Both the position numbers and the translations under genes were made by a program. Source: a bacterium (lineage in GTDB: Bacteria > Pseudomonadota > Alphaproteobacteria > Rhizobiales > Aestuariivirgaceae). Taken from it: a stretch of DNA of 64,000 bases. Where the stretch lies: positions 57,689 through 121,688 of the forward strand of contig JALHQC010000007.1 of NCBI GenBank assembly GCA_022842165.1, read 5' to 3'. Under the pieces are notes generated by a model. That model did no database searches, was not told the origin of the DNA, and was given only the letters and a program-made list of their open reading frames with translations. How positions within the stretch are numbered: the first letter of the stretch is position 1; every line of letters begins with the position of its first letter. Below are positions 17,721 through 26,158 of this stretch, in pieces.

Positions 17721-18011
17721 TTAACCGGCGAATTTGCATCGATTTTCTCGTGCAGGATAAACCTTAACTGAGACAATGCCACCTCGATCCTAGGATTTTT
17801 CGTGATAGTACGATCCGTGGCGTTGAGCGTCAATCCGTTGTTAGGCACGATGAGCGACGCCAAACCCGTGCGATCCCTTGTCCGAACCGCTCAACCCTGG
17901 TCTCGACCTTACATGGCTGCGAGGTATTCAGCAGGTTGTTGAGGACGAGATACGGACCGATGAAGGTGTCCAGGAAGCGGCTGGCAGACTTGGGGTGACT
18001 GGCCTGCTGCC
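17721..18011. other. Intergenic stretch next to insertion debris
   Basis: About 290 bases with no supportable gene. The right-hand part (about 17905-18005) has more regular codon structure on the minus strand, without an SD or recognisable motif. It may be the eroded end of an insertion sequence, because an IS3-type left end follows directly. Confidence 0.4.
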
Positions 18012-18102
18012 GGTTCCGTGGACACCGAGTTAAGGTGTTTGATGGAACTGGAGGTGTCCAATGCAGAGACGAACGTTCAGCCGCGAGTTCAAGCTTGCCG
18101 CA
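18012..18102 (+). mobile_element. IS3-family left end with truncated orfA
   Basis: The leader holds TGGACACC ... GGTGTCCA around a GTTAAGG core just before ATG 18061, which resembles the left end of IS3-group elements. From 18061 the plus strand encodes MQRRTFSREFKLAA, the usual start of an IS3 OrfA (HTH protein). It then breaks off where an oppositely oriented IS66 fragment begins. Only about 90 bases survive. Confidence 0.65.
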
Positions 18103-18289
18103 GCCAGGTGAACAGCTGTTGCGGCGTCAAGCCATTCTGGCGCGCGACAGCAGACACCACCGCTCCTGGCACCAGCGCCGCCTCGATGATCCGCCCCTTC
18201 TCGTCGTTCGCGAACCGACGGCGCCCGCCCGGCCCGGTGATCACCTCAACGCGCCGCACAGTCTTCGGCTCAAGCTTATGGTCAAGCAT
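18089..18289 (-). pseudogene. IS66 tnpA fragment
   Basis: Starting at about 18289 the minus strand reads MLDHKLEPKTVRRVEVITG, then RRRFANDEKGRIIEAALVPG and QNGLTPQQLFTWLRQA. This is the N-terminal HTH part of the IS66 accessory protein TnpA. A normal TnpA is roughly twice as long; here it stops at a TGA created by the junction with the IS3 fragment. No tnpB or tnpC is present. Confidence 0.75.
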
Positions 18290-18420
18290 AGACACAAGTC
18301 GATCTCCCTCAGAGATCAACACAATCGTCTATTCAAGCCATCAACAGAAGGTGGGGTCGAAACAGCGCTTAACTCAATAACCGAACTGTAGCCTATGTAG
18401 GTGACCAATCTGCACGTCTC

Positions 18421-19656
18421 TTGCGCGACATTCAATCAGCCACTGGACGGCCCCGGCGGCAGATACACAGCTTCCTTACTAGCACAGACGTGAAACTCTC
18501 CTATCTCTACAGAGCCACGTCTCACAAAGGGCTTCTCCACGTCTATCCACCCGGTCGGCTGTTGACAGCGGCCACCCGTATGGATTGCTTCTCAGAGAGC
18601 GGTGACCACGTAAGGCTAAGTGAAGAACGGAAGCCATCCGGAAAGATCAGATTGATCAGTTCATTCGGGCCTGTTGATCATGCTCTTCAGTGCATAGCGA
18701 GCGACGTTATTCGAGCTACTCAAGTTCTCCGCAAGGATCAATATCTCCTTGCAGGGGGAGTTCCGGCAGCACTTCGTGCTGTTGAAGCTGCCCATCGTGA
18801 CGGATATACGCACGGGCGGATAGTTGATGCGGTCAACTTCTACCCAAGCATCCAATGCGATGGGTTGATAGAACTACTGAAGCCTCTGCCTAGATCAACG
18901 GTCCAAAACGTTATCGGGACTAAGGTGAGTAATCTCCATCCGACTAAAGCTGGGTTCACTCATTCAGTAGTAGACTGTGGACGACCTCCCCTTAGGGGCC
19001 AGTCGATAATTTCGCAAGGGTCCGCTTCGTCTCCTATCGTTGGCGAAATCGTAATGAAACGGCTTCTCGAAGTCTTACCTGCTAAGGCGCGTAGTACCGC
19101 ATACGCTGATGATGCCTTCATTCACGGAAAAACGGAAGAAGAAGTTGCGACGAACTTCGAGCTCTTGCAGTATGCCGCCGCGCGGCATCCGGCTGGTCCC
19201 CTAAGGCTGAGGTCAACCGCCACATTCAAACTCACTCAGCCATTTGAGTTCTTGGGGCACGACGGATACGCACACGATAGCGGGAGCATCTGCTGGTCGC
19301 CCTCTTGTAAAAATCTCGATCACTATATGTCTGTAATTGAGAACGGCAATGCCTCCGTTGCTGAGTTATTTGACACGCTGTCGAAAGTCTCTTTGAGGCG
19401 ACGATCATACTACAATCGGGCTAATGGTAAAGAATGGGAAAATCATACGAATGCTCAGTTATGGGCGAAATACGCCTATAGGACGAATGATAGAATTTCA
19501 CTGTCCGTTGCAGTGAGCAGGATACTCGATTGTTGGCGGCTTGACGAAGTGTGTGTTGCGTTTGAAGATTATCTGCCGGAACCAAATGGTGACAGGGAGT
19601 GGGATCGTCGCCAGAAGCTTCTGGATTGTTTGGCGAACAAATCAATTAATAGATAG
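18421..19656 (+). CDS. Solitary reverse transcriptase of unassigned group
   Basis: The 411-residue frame (TTG start, uncertain; open back to 18373) carries the RT palm motifs in order: GKIRLISSFG near 74-83, the first catalytic Asp in RIVDAVNFYPSI at 136, ISQGSASSPIVGEIVM at 197-212, the catalytic box TAYADDAF with YADD at 228-231, and FEFLGHDGYA at 276-285. A basic/aromatic thumb-like region follows. There is no maturase X or HNH domain, so it is not a group II intron protein. The SQ motif of diversity-generating RTs is absent, and I see no retron msr/msd hairpins beside it. IS fragments end just upstream and may have removed its natural start. A prokaryotic unknown-group or defence-associated RT is likely. 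Confidence 0.88.
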   Translation: MRDIQSATGRPRRQIHSFLTSTDVKLSYLYRATSHKGLLHVYPPGRLLTAATRMDCFSESGDHVRLSEERKPSGKIRLISSFGPVDHALQCIASDVIRATQVLRKDQYLLAGGVPAALRAVEAAHRDGYTHGRIVDAVNFYPSIQCDGLIELLKPLPRSTVQNVIGTKVSNLHPTKAGFTHSVVDCGRPPLRGQSIISQGSASSPIVGEIVMKRLLEVLPAKARSTAYADDAFIHGKTEEEVATNFELLQYAAARHPAGPLRLRSTATFKLTQPFEFLGHDGYAHDSGSICWSPSCKNLDHYMSVIENGNASVAELFDTLSKVSLRRRSYYNRANGKEWENHTNAQLWAKYAYRTNDRISLSVAVSRILDCWRLDEVCVAFEDYLPEPNGDREWDRRQKLLDCLANKSINR

Positions 19657-19768
19657 GAAAGTGCTGCTATTGTGGTGTGTCCGACCGCGCATTTGCAACG
19701 ATTGGAGTTATCGTCGGGATGGATGTCACTTTTGCAATCTCGCGAGACTGCATACAGAGACTACGCTA

Positions 19769-20302
19769 TTAGGGTTTGTCGTAGCTCAGCGGCTTGGCGT
19801 TAATGATTATGGTTTGATTTACTGGCCAGCCCATGCTCCACATTTTTGCTGGTTCACTCCATGGCAAAGGGGGACCTAATTCTTTTGGAACCTGCCACTG
19901 GAACACGGTATAGTAGTGGCCTTTGAATTTCTCTTTGTATCCGAATTTACGGATATGGATGACCATCCGCTCAAATTCCTCGGCGCTGCGGCACTTCTCC
20001 TTCACGACGTACCAATGTGGGTTCGTCGGCTGTGTCTTTGCAAACTTCCAAACATGAGACGCAACGAATGACGTGATTGAGCTAGGCTCCATATCAAAGT
20101 TATCGGGAGGGTAGGTTGCCGTTGTCCGTGCCGGGTCTGTTTCGGAGGGCGACACTTCTCCGGGTCCCGAAGCACCGCCTATTACTGGACCGGGGAGCGG
20201 TGATGCCAACTGCGAATGTTTCGGAAGGATCAGGGTGTTGTGAGTGCTGCCATGCTTTTCGCTGAGCTTATTGTTTTGAAGGGTTAGTCTGTTCTCGTCC
20301 AT
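19769..20302 (-). CDS. Conserved-looking hypothetical protein with HWYVVKEKC domain
   Basis: I prefer the start at 20302 (MDENRLTLQNNK), giving 177 residues; the frame is open to 20383. The first 75 residues are Pro/Ser/Gly-rich and probably disordered. The last 90 form one domain with PHWYVVKEKCRSAEEFERMV, KFGYKEKFKGHYYTVFQW and WSMGWPVNQTIIIN, a pattern I associate with uncharacterised alphaproteobacterial proteins. It lies convergent to the reverse transcriptase, 112 bases away. No catalytic residues stand out. A functional link to the RT is only positional. Confidence 0.6.
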   Translation of the reverse strand: MDENRLTLQNNKLSEKHGSTHNTLILPKHSQLASPLPGPVIGGASGPGEVSPSETDPARTTATYPPDNFDMEPSSITSFVASHVWKFAKTQPTNPHWYVVKEKCRSAEEFERMVIHIRKFGYKEKFKGHYYTVFQWQVPKELGPPLPWSEPAKMWSMGWPVNQTIIINAKPLSYDKP

Positions 20303-20528
20303 TCTCGTGCTCCGAGCGAGGGCTGATAACGCACTATTGCGCCGGAAACAGCACCGTTGCTTGGCAAGCATACCACTGCTCACGACCCGGATATGACAGC
20401 AGACTTCTGCTTAGATTATTATGAGCTGGGCGTCAGTACGTGGATGTTATTTGCCCAGCCGAAACTTGGCATCTAGTCGAAAGACCCAAACGTGTCTCAA
20501 CTCTCTCATGCTAGAGAGGCTCTCTTCA

Positions 20529-21164
20529 TCACCGACTGGCGGAACAAGCCGCACTGGTTGCAGCATCGTCAGTACCAACGCCGGAGTATGGAACTTCCGA
20601 ACACGGCGTAGGTGGATGGAGTAAGCCGCGCGTTATTACGAGGGCAGAGCCTTCCGCCCTGATCAAGTCGAACAAGCCAATATGCTTCAGGTAGTCGAGT
20701 TCGGCACGAAGAAGGTCGGCGGCAAGCCGCATGGCTTCGACAGCAAGTGCGTCGTCTTTGTCCTGCGAAGTGGGACCCGGCACGTGCCGTTGCTGCCGCT
20801 TCAGCCCCAGGGCCTGCGCCTGCGCCACATTGGCATGCAGAAGGCCCAAGAGCGCCGCCACACGCTTCCGGCCGTGCTCGGCCATTTTTGGAGGCACAGG
20901 CGGCACGTGTTGGCTGATGCGGTTAATCCGGCGGTAGACTGTTGCCACACTGATCTTCAGGGCCTCGGCAATGTCAGGAACCTTTGTTCCGGCAGTCATC
21001 ATGGCAATGATAAGATCAATCTCGCTGTCCCGGCTTGCCTGCTTCATGAAGCGGTTCTTCGGTCCCCGGCGGCGGTAGGTGCCACTGGCAGAGAACGTAT
21101 TGTTTGGATCACGGGGCTCTTTGCTGCGTCGGGACGACTGAAGTGTGCTGGCGTCAAAGGTCAT
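20529..21164 (-). CDS. HTH DNA-binding protein paired with the recombinase
   Basis: The start at 21164 follows GGGAGGGTAAG, giving 211 residues. Residues 35-90 hold a resolvase-type helix-turn-helix: MMTAGTKVPDIAEALKISVA followed by TVYRRINRI. A helical region (VAALLGLLHANVAQAQALGL) and a Pro/Ser-rich tail follow. It begins four bases after the stop of the serine recombinase gene, so the two form an operon. It could be a recombination accessory factor or a repressor. I do not recognise the family. Confidence 0.7.
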   Translation of the reverse strand: MTFDASTLQSSRRSKEPRDPNNTFSASGTYRRRGPKNRFMKQASRDSEIDLIIAMMTAGTKVPDIAEALKISVATVYRRINRISQHVPPVPPKMAEHGRKRVAALLGLLHANVAQAQALGLKRQQRHVPGPTSQDKDDALAVEAMRLAADLLRAELDYLKHIGLFDLIRAEGSALVITRGLLHPPTPCSEVPYSGVGTDDAATSAACSASR

Positions 21165-21168
21165 GGAC

Positions 21169-21732
21169 TTACCCTCCCGTCGTCTCTGAAAGTACGCGGT
21201 AGACGCTCGCTCTGCCAATGCCGAGGGTGCGGGCTATTTCGGTTGCACCCATTCCTCCATCGTGCAGCTTTTTGACCTCTGCGGTCTTCTCCCGCGCGGT
21301 TGGCTTCCGGCCCTTATATTTGCCTTCAGCCTTGGCTGCTGCGATGCCTTCCCGCTGCCGCTGCAACATGACCTCCCTCTCGAATTGCGCCATGGCTGCG
21401 AACATCGTCAGGAGCAGCCGCCCGGACGGCGACTTCGTGTCTACGGGCGATCCACCGAAGTCAGCGATGCGGAGGCCGACCCCCTTGTCGTCGAGCCGCT
21501 GCACAATCCGAAGCAGATCAGTCGTGGACCGTGCAAGGCGGTCAAGCTTTGTCACAATGAGGGTGTCACCCTCCCGGCAGAAGTCGAGGGCCGCTTCAAG
21601 CTGGGCACGCACCGCCACGGAAGAGACTTGCTCCTCGAAAATCCTGCACCCCGTTGCAAGCAATTCGCGGCGCTGGGCGTCAAGGCCAGCCTGTTGCTCG
21701 GCGGTGGACGTACGGGCGTAGCCAATTAGCAT
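21169..21732 (-). CDS. Serine recombinase, resolvase/invertase (Tn3-type) family
   Basis: The 187-residue protein is full length for a small resolvase. It starts MLIGYARTSTAEQQAGLDAQ with the nucleophile Ser at residue 9. Then come IVTKLDRLARSTTDLLRIV (the conserved Arg pair) and LLTMFAAMAQFEREVMLQRQ, and a C-terminal HTH (GATEIARTLGIGRASVYRVL). Such enzymes resolve transposon cointegrates or invert DNA at paired sites. No Tn3 transposase is nearby. Repeats just upstream (21742-21837) could be its site. It may be a fossil of an island-mobilising element. Confidence 0.93.
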   Translation of the reverse strand: MLIGYARTSTAEQQAGLDAQRRELLATGCRIFEEQVSSVAVRAQLEAALDFCREGDTLIVTKLDRLARSTTDLLRIVQRLDDKGVGLRIADFGGSPVDTKSPSGRLLLTMFAAMAQFEREVMLQRQREGIAAAKAEGKYKGRKPTAREKTAEVKKLHDGGMGATEIARTLGIGRASVYRVLSETTGG

Positions 21733-21741
21733 GACAATCTG

Positions 21742-21837
21742 TGTCCCTCAACGATAGGACATAGTGAGACACGCGCCCCAGAAAGTCAACGACCATGCTA
21801 TTGAGACGGTTACCGCTGTCTTGCACGCTGTCTCGCA
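21742..21837. repeat. Repeats upstream of the recombinase, candidate res-like region
   Basis: Just ahead of the recombinase start is TGTCC-10 bases-GGACA (21742-21761). Further on is a direct tandem repeat of a 12-mer, CGCTGTCTTGCA then CGCTGTCTCGCA (21814-21837), one mismatch apart. Resolvase sites consist of inverted subsites in exactly this position, so this may be the recombination site and also the autoregulated promoter. No experiment-like evidence can be read from the sequence. Confidence 0.4.
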
Positions 21838-21923
21838 TGGGCAAGGATTATTGGGAAACTCGACCTGATCTGATTGACTGCGGGTAAGATCTTGAGCCAG
21901 GCTGACGGAAATGCGAGTCGGAA

Positions 21924-22541
21924 ATGAACAACTGCTTTCTCTGTAATAAGGCTCTCGACACCCGTGTCACCGTGTGGAGGAACATGCAGTTAATAGCTGC
22001 ACTAGGCCCCCTTGTTCCTCTGCACGCATTAATTGCCACGACGCGCCATTGCAAGTCGTTCACTGACATCGCATTAGAAACACCAGAACAAATCGCAGAA
22101 ATTGTAGAACTGCGGGCACACCTTGAAGAAAAACTTGGACCGATGCTGATAACCGAACACGGTAGAGTTCCAGTTTGCCTCAATGATGACGACGCTCATG
22201 AGCAACACTGCTTCCACGCGCATTTTGCTCTTTTTCCCGGTGCTGTAGATATCTCGCAATTAGCTGCAGCCTACTTCAGGGAACGCCAAGAGCACGGCAG
22301 CTTGGAAGAAGCGATTTTTGCAGCCCGCCAAGCCAAGGACTATCTTATAATTTCTCCTTCGAGAGCTAAAACTCATCTTTTTTCTGGGGGCCTTAACGTC
22401 CCGCGACAACTTTCAAGGAAACTTGTCGCTTTTCAACAAGGCAATCTTGCAGCATCCGACTGGCGAGAGTTTCCTGAGTATGAACTTACAGAGAAAAATC
22501 GTCTGCAGCTTTTGACAGCGCTGGGTGATAAACATGGCTGA
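21924..22541 (+). CDS. HIT-like nucleotide hydrolase/transferase, first gene of a five-gene operon
   Basis: The 205-residue protein begins NNCFLCNKALDTRV, the CxxC zinc pair found in many HIT proteins. In the middle is HCFHAHFALFPG. This aligns with the HAHxH signature of the C-V-D-HAHLH subfamily, with the first two histidines kept and the third replaced by Ala. HIT enzymes act on nucleoside phosphoramidates, dinucleotides or nucleotidylated products. The stop overlaps the next start by eight bases, so translation is coupled through the operon ending at 27174. Base composition is AT-richer than the core. The role here is unknown; handling a nucleotide adduct or signal is possible. Confidence 0.75.
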   Translation: MNNCFLCNKALDTRVTVWRNMQLIAALGPLVPLHALIATTRHCKSFTDIALETPEQIAEIVELRAHLEEKLGPMLITEHGRVPVCLNDDDAHEQHCFHAHFALFPGAVDISQLAAAYFRERQEHGSLEEAIFAARQAKDYLIISPSRAKTHLFSGGLNVPRQLSRKLVAFQQGNLAASDWREFPEYELTEKNRLQLLTALGDKHG

Positions 22542-23820
22542 TCAACAACTAGTGGACATGGTGCCCGCCATAGGCGCTAAGATCAATGACTCTATTCGTC
22601 ACTCCAAAGGCGAATCCACTATAGTTGGGTGGGGTCAATTCCTTCAGAAGAGCGAACACGAACATCAGATTGGTCTGTACGGAACTTGTGCGGCGCTGCT
22701 TGTACGAGCAGTAATCGATCCAAAGGCAGATTGTCCCAATGGAGTTATCGAGTTTCTTAAAAGCAGAAAAGAACGGACCAAGGATTACAATCAAAATTCC
22801 AGGCTTGCCTATCTCGTGTGGTCCCTGTCGTTCTCTGTCTACGGTCCATTGACTGCCATCAGAGATGAGTGGCTGAACGAACTGGTGAACCGTCAGCAAC
22901 AGGATGGTGGCTGGGGTGATACCCAGAGAATAGGTGAAGAGGTCGTCACCTCAAGGCCCGAAGTGACAGCATTTTGTGTGTTCGCGATGGTAGCAGCGAA
23001 CAGCAACCAGTCGGTCGCGATAAAAAACGCAGTTTCATTCTTGAACAGATTTATTTTATCAAGAGTAACGCCGACAGAACAGGTTGACCCGTTTGTAATC
23101 GCGGCGGTTTTGGCTGGGTCAACAGACCGCAAACTTGTCCCGCTCCGAGTTATTGAAACTGCACTATCTATGATCTGTCGCGAGCACATGACTTCGTCTG
23201 ACGTTAGGATATTTTTCTTTGACTATTTTGATAAAGATGACGATGATATCACCACAAAACGCGACTTTTTCTGTGTTCCCGAGTTTTTCGCACATTGCTC
23301 TATTTCGTGTTCGCGGATCCTAGCAGATACCTATTCTCTAGCAGCCCAATTCACAGTACAAAGAGCTAGGTCGCGGCTTAAAGAAGCCCTGGAGCGAGAA
23401 CTTGAAGATGGTACAGTTACCCCTCCCACCTCTTCACACGTCGCCACAGTAGATCAGGGATTTGCTGCTGTTTCGGCAAAATTACTCCAGGCATTCCCTC
23501 CGCAGATGGAAGGTTTCGTCCGTTTGATTTCAAAACTAGTGGCATCTATCAAGCGCCCTTCACTTGTAAAGGCGCTACTTTCTCTTTTGTTGGCAGGACT
23601 GCTCGGGGTTCTTGCGCAAAATCCCACATTGATCTCCGATCAACTCAAGGACATGCAATCACCATATATGAAGGCGGCAAATTCATTCATTGCTGACCGA
23701 GCTGCGTCACTGCAGATTGTGGGAATAGTTGTAGGGCTACTTTTGGGGCAATCCCTCGTCATAAATGTCCTTTCTTACCTCAGGAGCATCCCGCGAAAGA
23801 TTTTCGGTAGAGCAGCATGA
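22534..23820 (+). CDS. QW-motif (terpene-cyclase-like toroid) protein with two C-terminal TM segments
   Basis: I use ATG 22534 (MADQQLVDM), though an in-frame GTG lies three codons upstream. The 428-residue protein has an all-helical N-terminal part with NRQQQDGGWGDTQ near residue 125, the QW repeat of prenyltransferase/squalene-cyclase toroids. The C-terminal 80 residues contain two hydrophobic spans (LVKALLSLLLAGLLGVLA and LQIVGIVVGLLLGQSLVI) separated by a short polar loop. This places it in the inner membrane with a large cytoplasmic domain. The architecture suggests a membrane effector or anchor. I know no family with this exact layout. Both ends overlap neighbouring genes. Confidence 0.75.
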   Translation: MADQQLVDMVPAIGAKINDSIRHSKGESTIVGWGQFLQKSEHEHQIGLYGTCAALLVRAVIDPKADCPNGVIEFLKSRKERTKDYNQNSRLAYLVWSLSFSVYGPLTAIRDEWLNELVNRQQQDGGWGDTQRIGEEVVTSRPEVTAFCVFAMVAANSNQSVAIKNAVSFLNRFILSRVTPTEQVDPFVIAAVLAGSTDRKLVPLRVIETALSMICREHMTSSDVRIFFFDYFDKDDDDITTKRDFFCVPEFFAHCSISCSRILADTYSLAAQFTVQRARSRLKEALERELEDGTVTPPTSSHVATVDQGFAAVSAKLLQAFPPQMEGFVRLISKLVASIKRPSLVKALLSLLLAGLLGVLAQNPTLISDQLKDMQSPYMKAANSFIADRAASLQIVGIVVGLLLGQSLVINVLSYLRSIPRKIFGRAA

Positions 23821-25013
23821 AGTGTCATGATGTCGTCCACGGAGAATGGGAAATTCCCGACTTTCTCCTCCCCCTGATCTGGACACCGGAGTTCCAACGG
23901 CTTCAGCGCGTTCGTCTCATCAATATCAACTCTCCTACCCTCGCAGCATTGTCGGATGCAACCAGGTATTCCCATACTTTGGGCGTGATAAGGCTCGCGC
24001 TAGAGAACTCATTTCTCGGTCTGGGTGAGAAGGAAGCACGCGCATTTCTTGCTGCACTAGTAATGCATGACGCGGCCACGCCCGCATTTGCCCATCTATT
24101 CGAATATTTTCTGAGAGAGCGTTTCGACTGGGATCACGAAAGTGCGGTAAGCGACCTGATTAAGAACGACAAAACCTCGGCAGGGGTGCACAAGCAGATT
24201 TATCGATCGCTCGAACCGAACTTCCGAAAGGCATGTAAGACAGCCTCTGTTGAGTTCGAACTAGTTCTGGAATTTCTGTCAGCAAAGCACGAGTTCTCCA
24301 AACTGATCTTCGGAAGTGTCGATTTCGATAACCTGGACAATGTAGTCAGGATGGCGACATTGCTCGGAGGAAAACCCGAATATTCCGCGATACTATCTAT
24401 AGCTAAGCATTTGGGGGTTGATGCACAAGGCAGGGTAACTCTGCCAATCCTGCAATCTGGAAACATCGAAGCATGGTCTCGGATGCGGAACTATGCATAC
24501 GAACGCCTTGTCTACGACTGGGCGACGGTCGCGCGGCAAGCGGTACTGTCCAATTCAATTGAATGGGCGTTAGACAAGGGGCTATTGAGCGAAGAAGACT
24601 GGCACTACGATGACGAGCATCTGATATCCGTATTGCTGAAAGTTCCGCATTGCAAGAAACGGCTAATACAAGATTTCTTCGGTCAACCCCCCCAACTCGT
24701 TCTTCTACTCCGTTTGCAGGATCTAAAACACACCCTGTTCACCAGGACCCGCCGAGAAATAGTGGATTTAATTGAGCAATTTCTCGCGACGGCCAGTCAA
24801 AACGTTGGAAGGACATATGGATATGTCTTTCGCGATCATGGTGCATTCTCGAAACGAGTAGAGTTTTTTGATGCAATTGAACAGAGTACGTGGTCTGTAG
24901 GAGTGGCATCTAAGAGTTTGGTGCTATATGGATTTTCCCGCAACAGAGAGCGGGCTGCGGACCCACAACAAGAGGGAAGGCGCTTTCTGGAGTGGATAGC
25001 GAGTATGTCATAA
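23817..25013 (+). CDS. HD-domain phosphohydrolase, SAMHD1/dGTPase-like
   Basis: The start overlaps the previous stop as ATGA. The N-terminus reads CHDVVHGEWEIPDFLLPLIW, then PEFQRLQRVRLI, as in SAMHD1-type HD proteins. The metal ligands are present: His in RYSHTLGVIRLA, His-Asp in LVMHDAATPAFAHLFE, and the distal Asp in VDFDNLDNVVRMA. At 398 residues it matches the catalytic core plus a helical C-terminus. SAMHD1 relatives dephosphorylate dNTPs, and several antiphage systems use that activity to deplete nucleotides. In this operon it may act on dNTPs or on a modified nucleotide; both are inference. Confidence 0.85.
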   Translation: MKCHDVVHGEWEIPDFLLPLIWTPEFQRLQRVRLININSPTLAALSDATRYSHTLGVIRLALENSFLGLGEKEARAFLAALVMHDAATPAFAHLFEYFLRERFDWDHESAVSDLIKNDKTSAGVHKQIYRSLEPNFRKACKTASVEFELVLEFLSAKHEFSKLIFGSVDFDNLDNVVRMATLLGGKPEYSAILSIAKHLGVDAQGRVTLPILQSGNIEAWSRMRNYAYERLVYDWATVARQAVLSNSIEWALDKGLLSEEDWHYDDEHLISVLLKVPHCKKRLIQDFFGQPPQLVLLLRLQDLKHTLFTRTRREIVDLIEQFLATASQNVGRTYGYVFRDHGAFSKRVEFFDAIEQSTWSVGVASKSLVLYGFSRNRERAADPQQEGRRFLEWIASMS

Positions 25014-26158
25014 AACGGCCTCCGATGACGTCACCTTCTGCGGCTGTTCGGCGGTTTGAAGAAATCGACTGGGACTTTCCCTCTCAGTCGAGCACCTCAC
25101 TGTTTTCCGATCTACATTGGCATCCGTGTCGATTTCCTTCCCAGGTCCCAGCGATTGCAATCGCCCGCTTTTCCAACCCGGGCGACAGCATTTTGGATCC
25201 GTTTATGGGATCAGGCACAACTCTAGTCGAAGCTCAGAGGCTAGGGCGTCATTCGCACGGGATCGATGTGAACCCGATTGCTTGCTTGCAAGCCAAATCG
25301 AAGCTGCTTCTAGCGTCATCAGAGGAAGTAGCGGCAATCACCAGAAAGCACACGATGAGGCTTTTGCAAGATTGGGAGCGTCTTTCTGAGGCAGACATTC
25401 CCAAGAATGTGCAAGTCCAGAAGTGGTATACTTCTAAGACAGGGCGAGATCTGGCAAAATTGTGGGGCTATGTTGATCGTTCGCGTGGTCCATTCCGAGC
25501 AATTCTTGAGGGCGCATTCTCTAGCATTTTGATGCCGTGTTGCCGCGAAGTGCGGCATTGGGGGTATATCTGCGATAACACAGAGCCCAAGAGCAACCGG
25601 GAACGCGATGCCCTTGCTCTATATCTGGCAGCGCTTGTTCGTTACTCGAAAGCTTATAAGGCGAGAGACGAGCAACTTCGATCGAATGCTGTGGGCGAGG
25701 CCGAAGTAATTCAGGGAGACGCTCGAGAAGTCCTCAAGAATTTTGACAAAAAGTTCTCCTGCTTTGTTACATCACCTCCATACTTAGGAGTGGCTGACTA
25801 CGTGAAGTCTCAGCGGCTTTCCATGGAGTGGTTCAGCCAAGAGATTGAGCCGTTTAGAAAAGTCGAAATCGGAGCGAGGAGTAAGAGACACAGAAAGACG
25901 GCAGCAGATGAATATTTAGACGATCTTGAGGATGTATTTCGATCAACTTTCATGTCGCTAAAAATCGGAGCTTGGGGAGTGATTGTTTTCGGCCAGTCGC
26001 CCTCGCGGAAAACTGTCGAAGATGAATTTGTAGATCGGCTTCGGCATGTTGGCTTCCAAATATTTTCACAAGGCGTTCGGCAAATTTCCGACATGCGACG
26101 GCAGTTCCCGAGCTTGAAGCATGAAACCGTACTCTTGGTAAGGAGGCCCGTTCGGTGA
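24992..26158 (+). CDS. DNA methyltransferase (N6-adenine or N4-cytosine class, TSPPY)
   Basis: The frame starts at ATG 24992, overlapping the HD gene by 22 bases; ATG 25025 is an alternative. Residues 40-52 (DLHWHPCRFPSQV) resemble motif X, residues 69-77 are DPFMGSGTT (motif I, SAM binding) and 260-264 are TSPPY (motif IV, catalytic), followed by a region ending IVFGQSP. The order X-I-IV with about 180 residues between I and IV suggests the target recognition part lies between them. No restriction endonuclease gene adjoins it, so this is an orphan methylase or the modification part of a larger system. Confidence 0.88.
   Translation: MDSEYVIKRPPMTSPSAAVRRFEEIDWDFPSQSSTSLFSDLHWHPCRFPSQVPAIAIARFSNPGDSILDPFMGSGTTLVEAQRLGRHSHGIDVNPIACLQAKSKLLLASSEEVAAITRKHTMRLLQDWERLSEADIPKNVQVQKWYTSKTGRDLAKLWGYVDRSRGPFRAILEGAFSSILMPCCREVRHWGYICDNTEPKSNRERDALALYLAALVRYSKAYKARDEQLRSNAVGEAEVIQGDAREVLKNFDKKFSCFVTSPPYLGVADYVKSQRLSMEWFSQEIEPFRKVEIGARSKRHRKTAADEYLDDLEDVFRSTFMSLKIGAWGVIVFGQSPSRKTVEDEFVDRLRHVGFQIFSQGVRQISDMRRQFPSLKHETVLLVRRPVR

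Noticed and set aside
18290..19900. Retron, group II intron or diversity-generating element around the reverse transcriptase
   Set aside because: No msr/msd-like hairpins, no maturase or domain V structure, and no obvious adenine-variable repeat pair were seen by eye. A computed fold and repeat search would be decisive.
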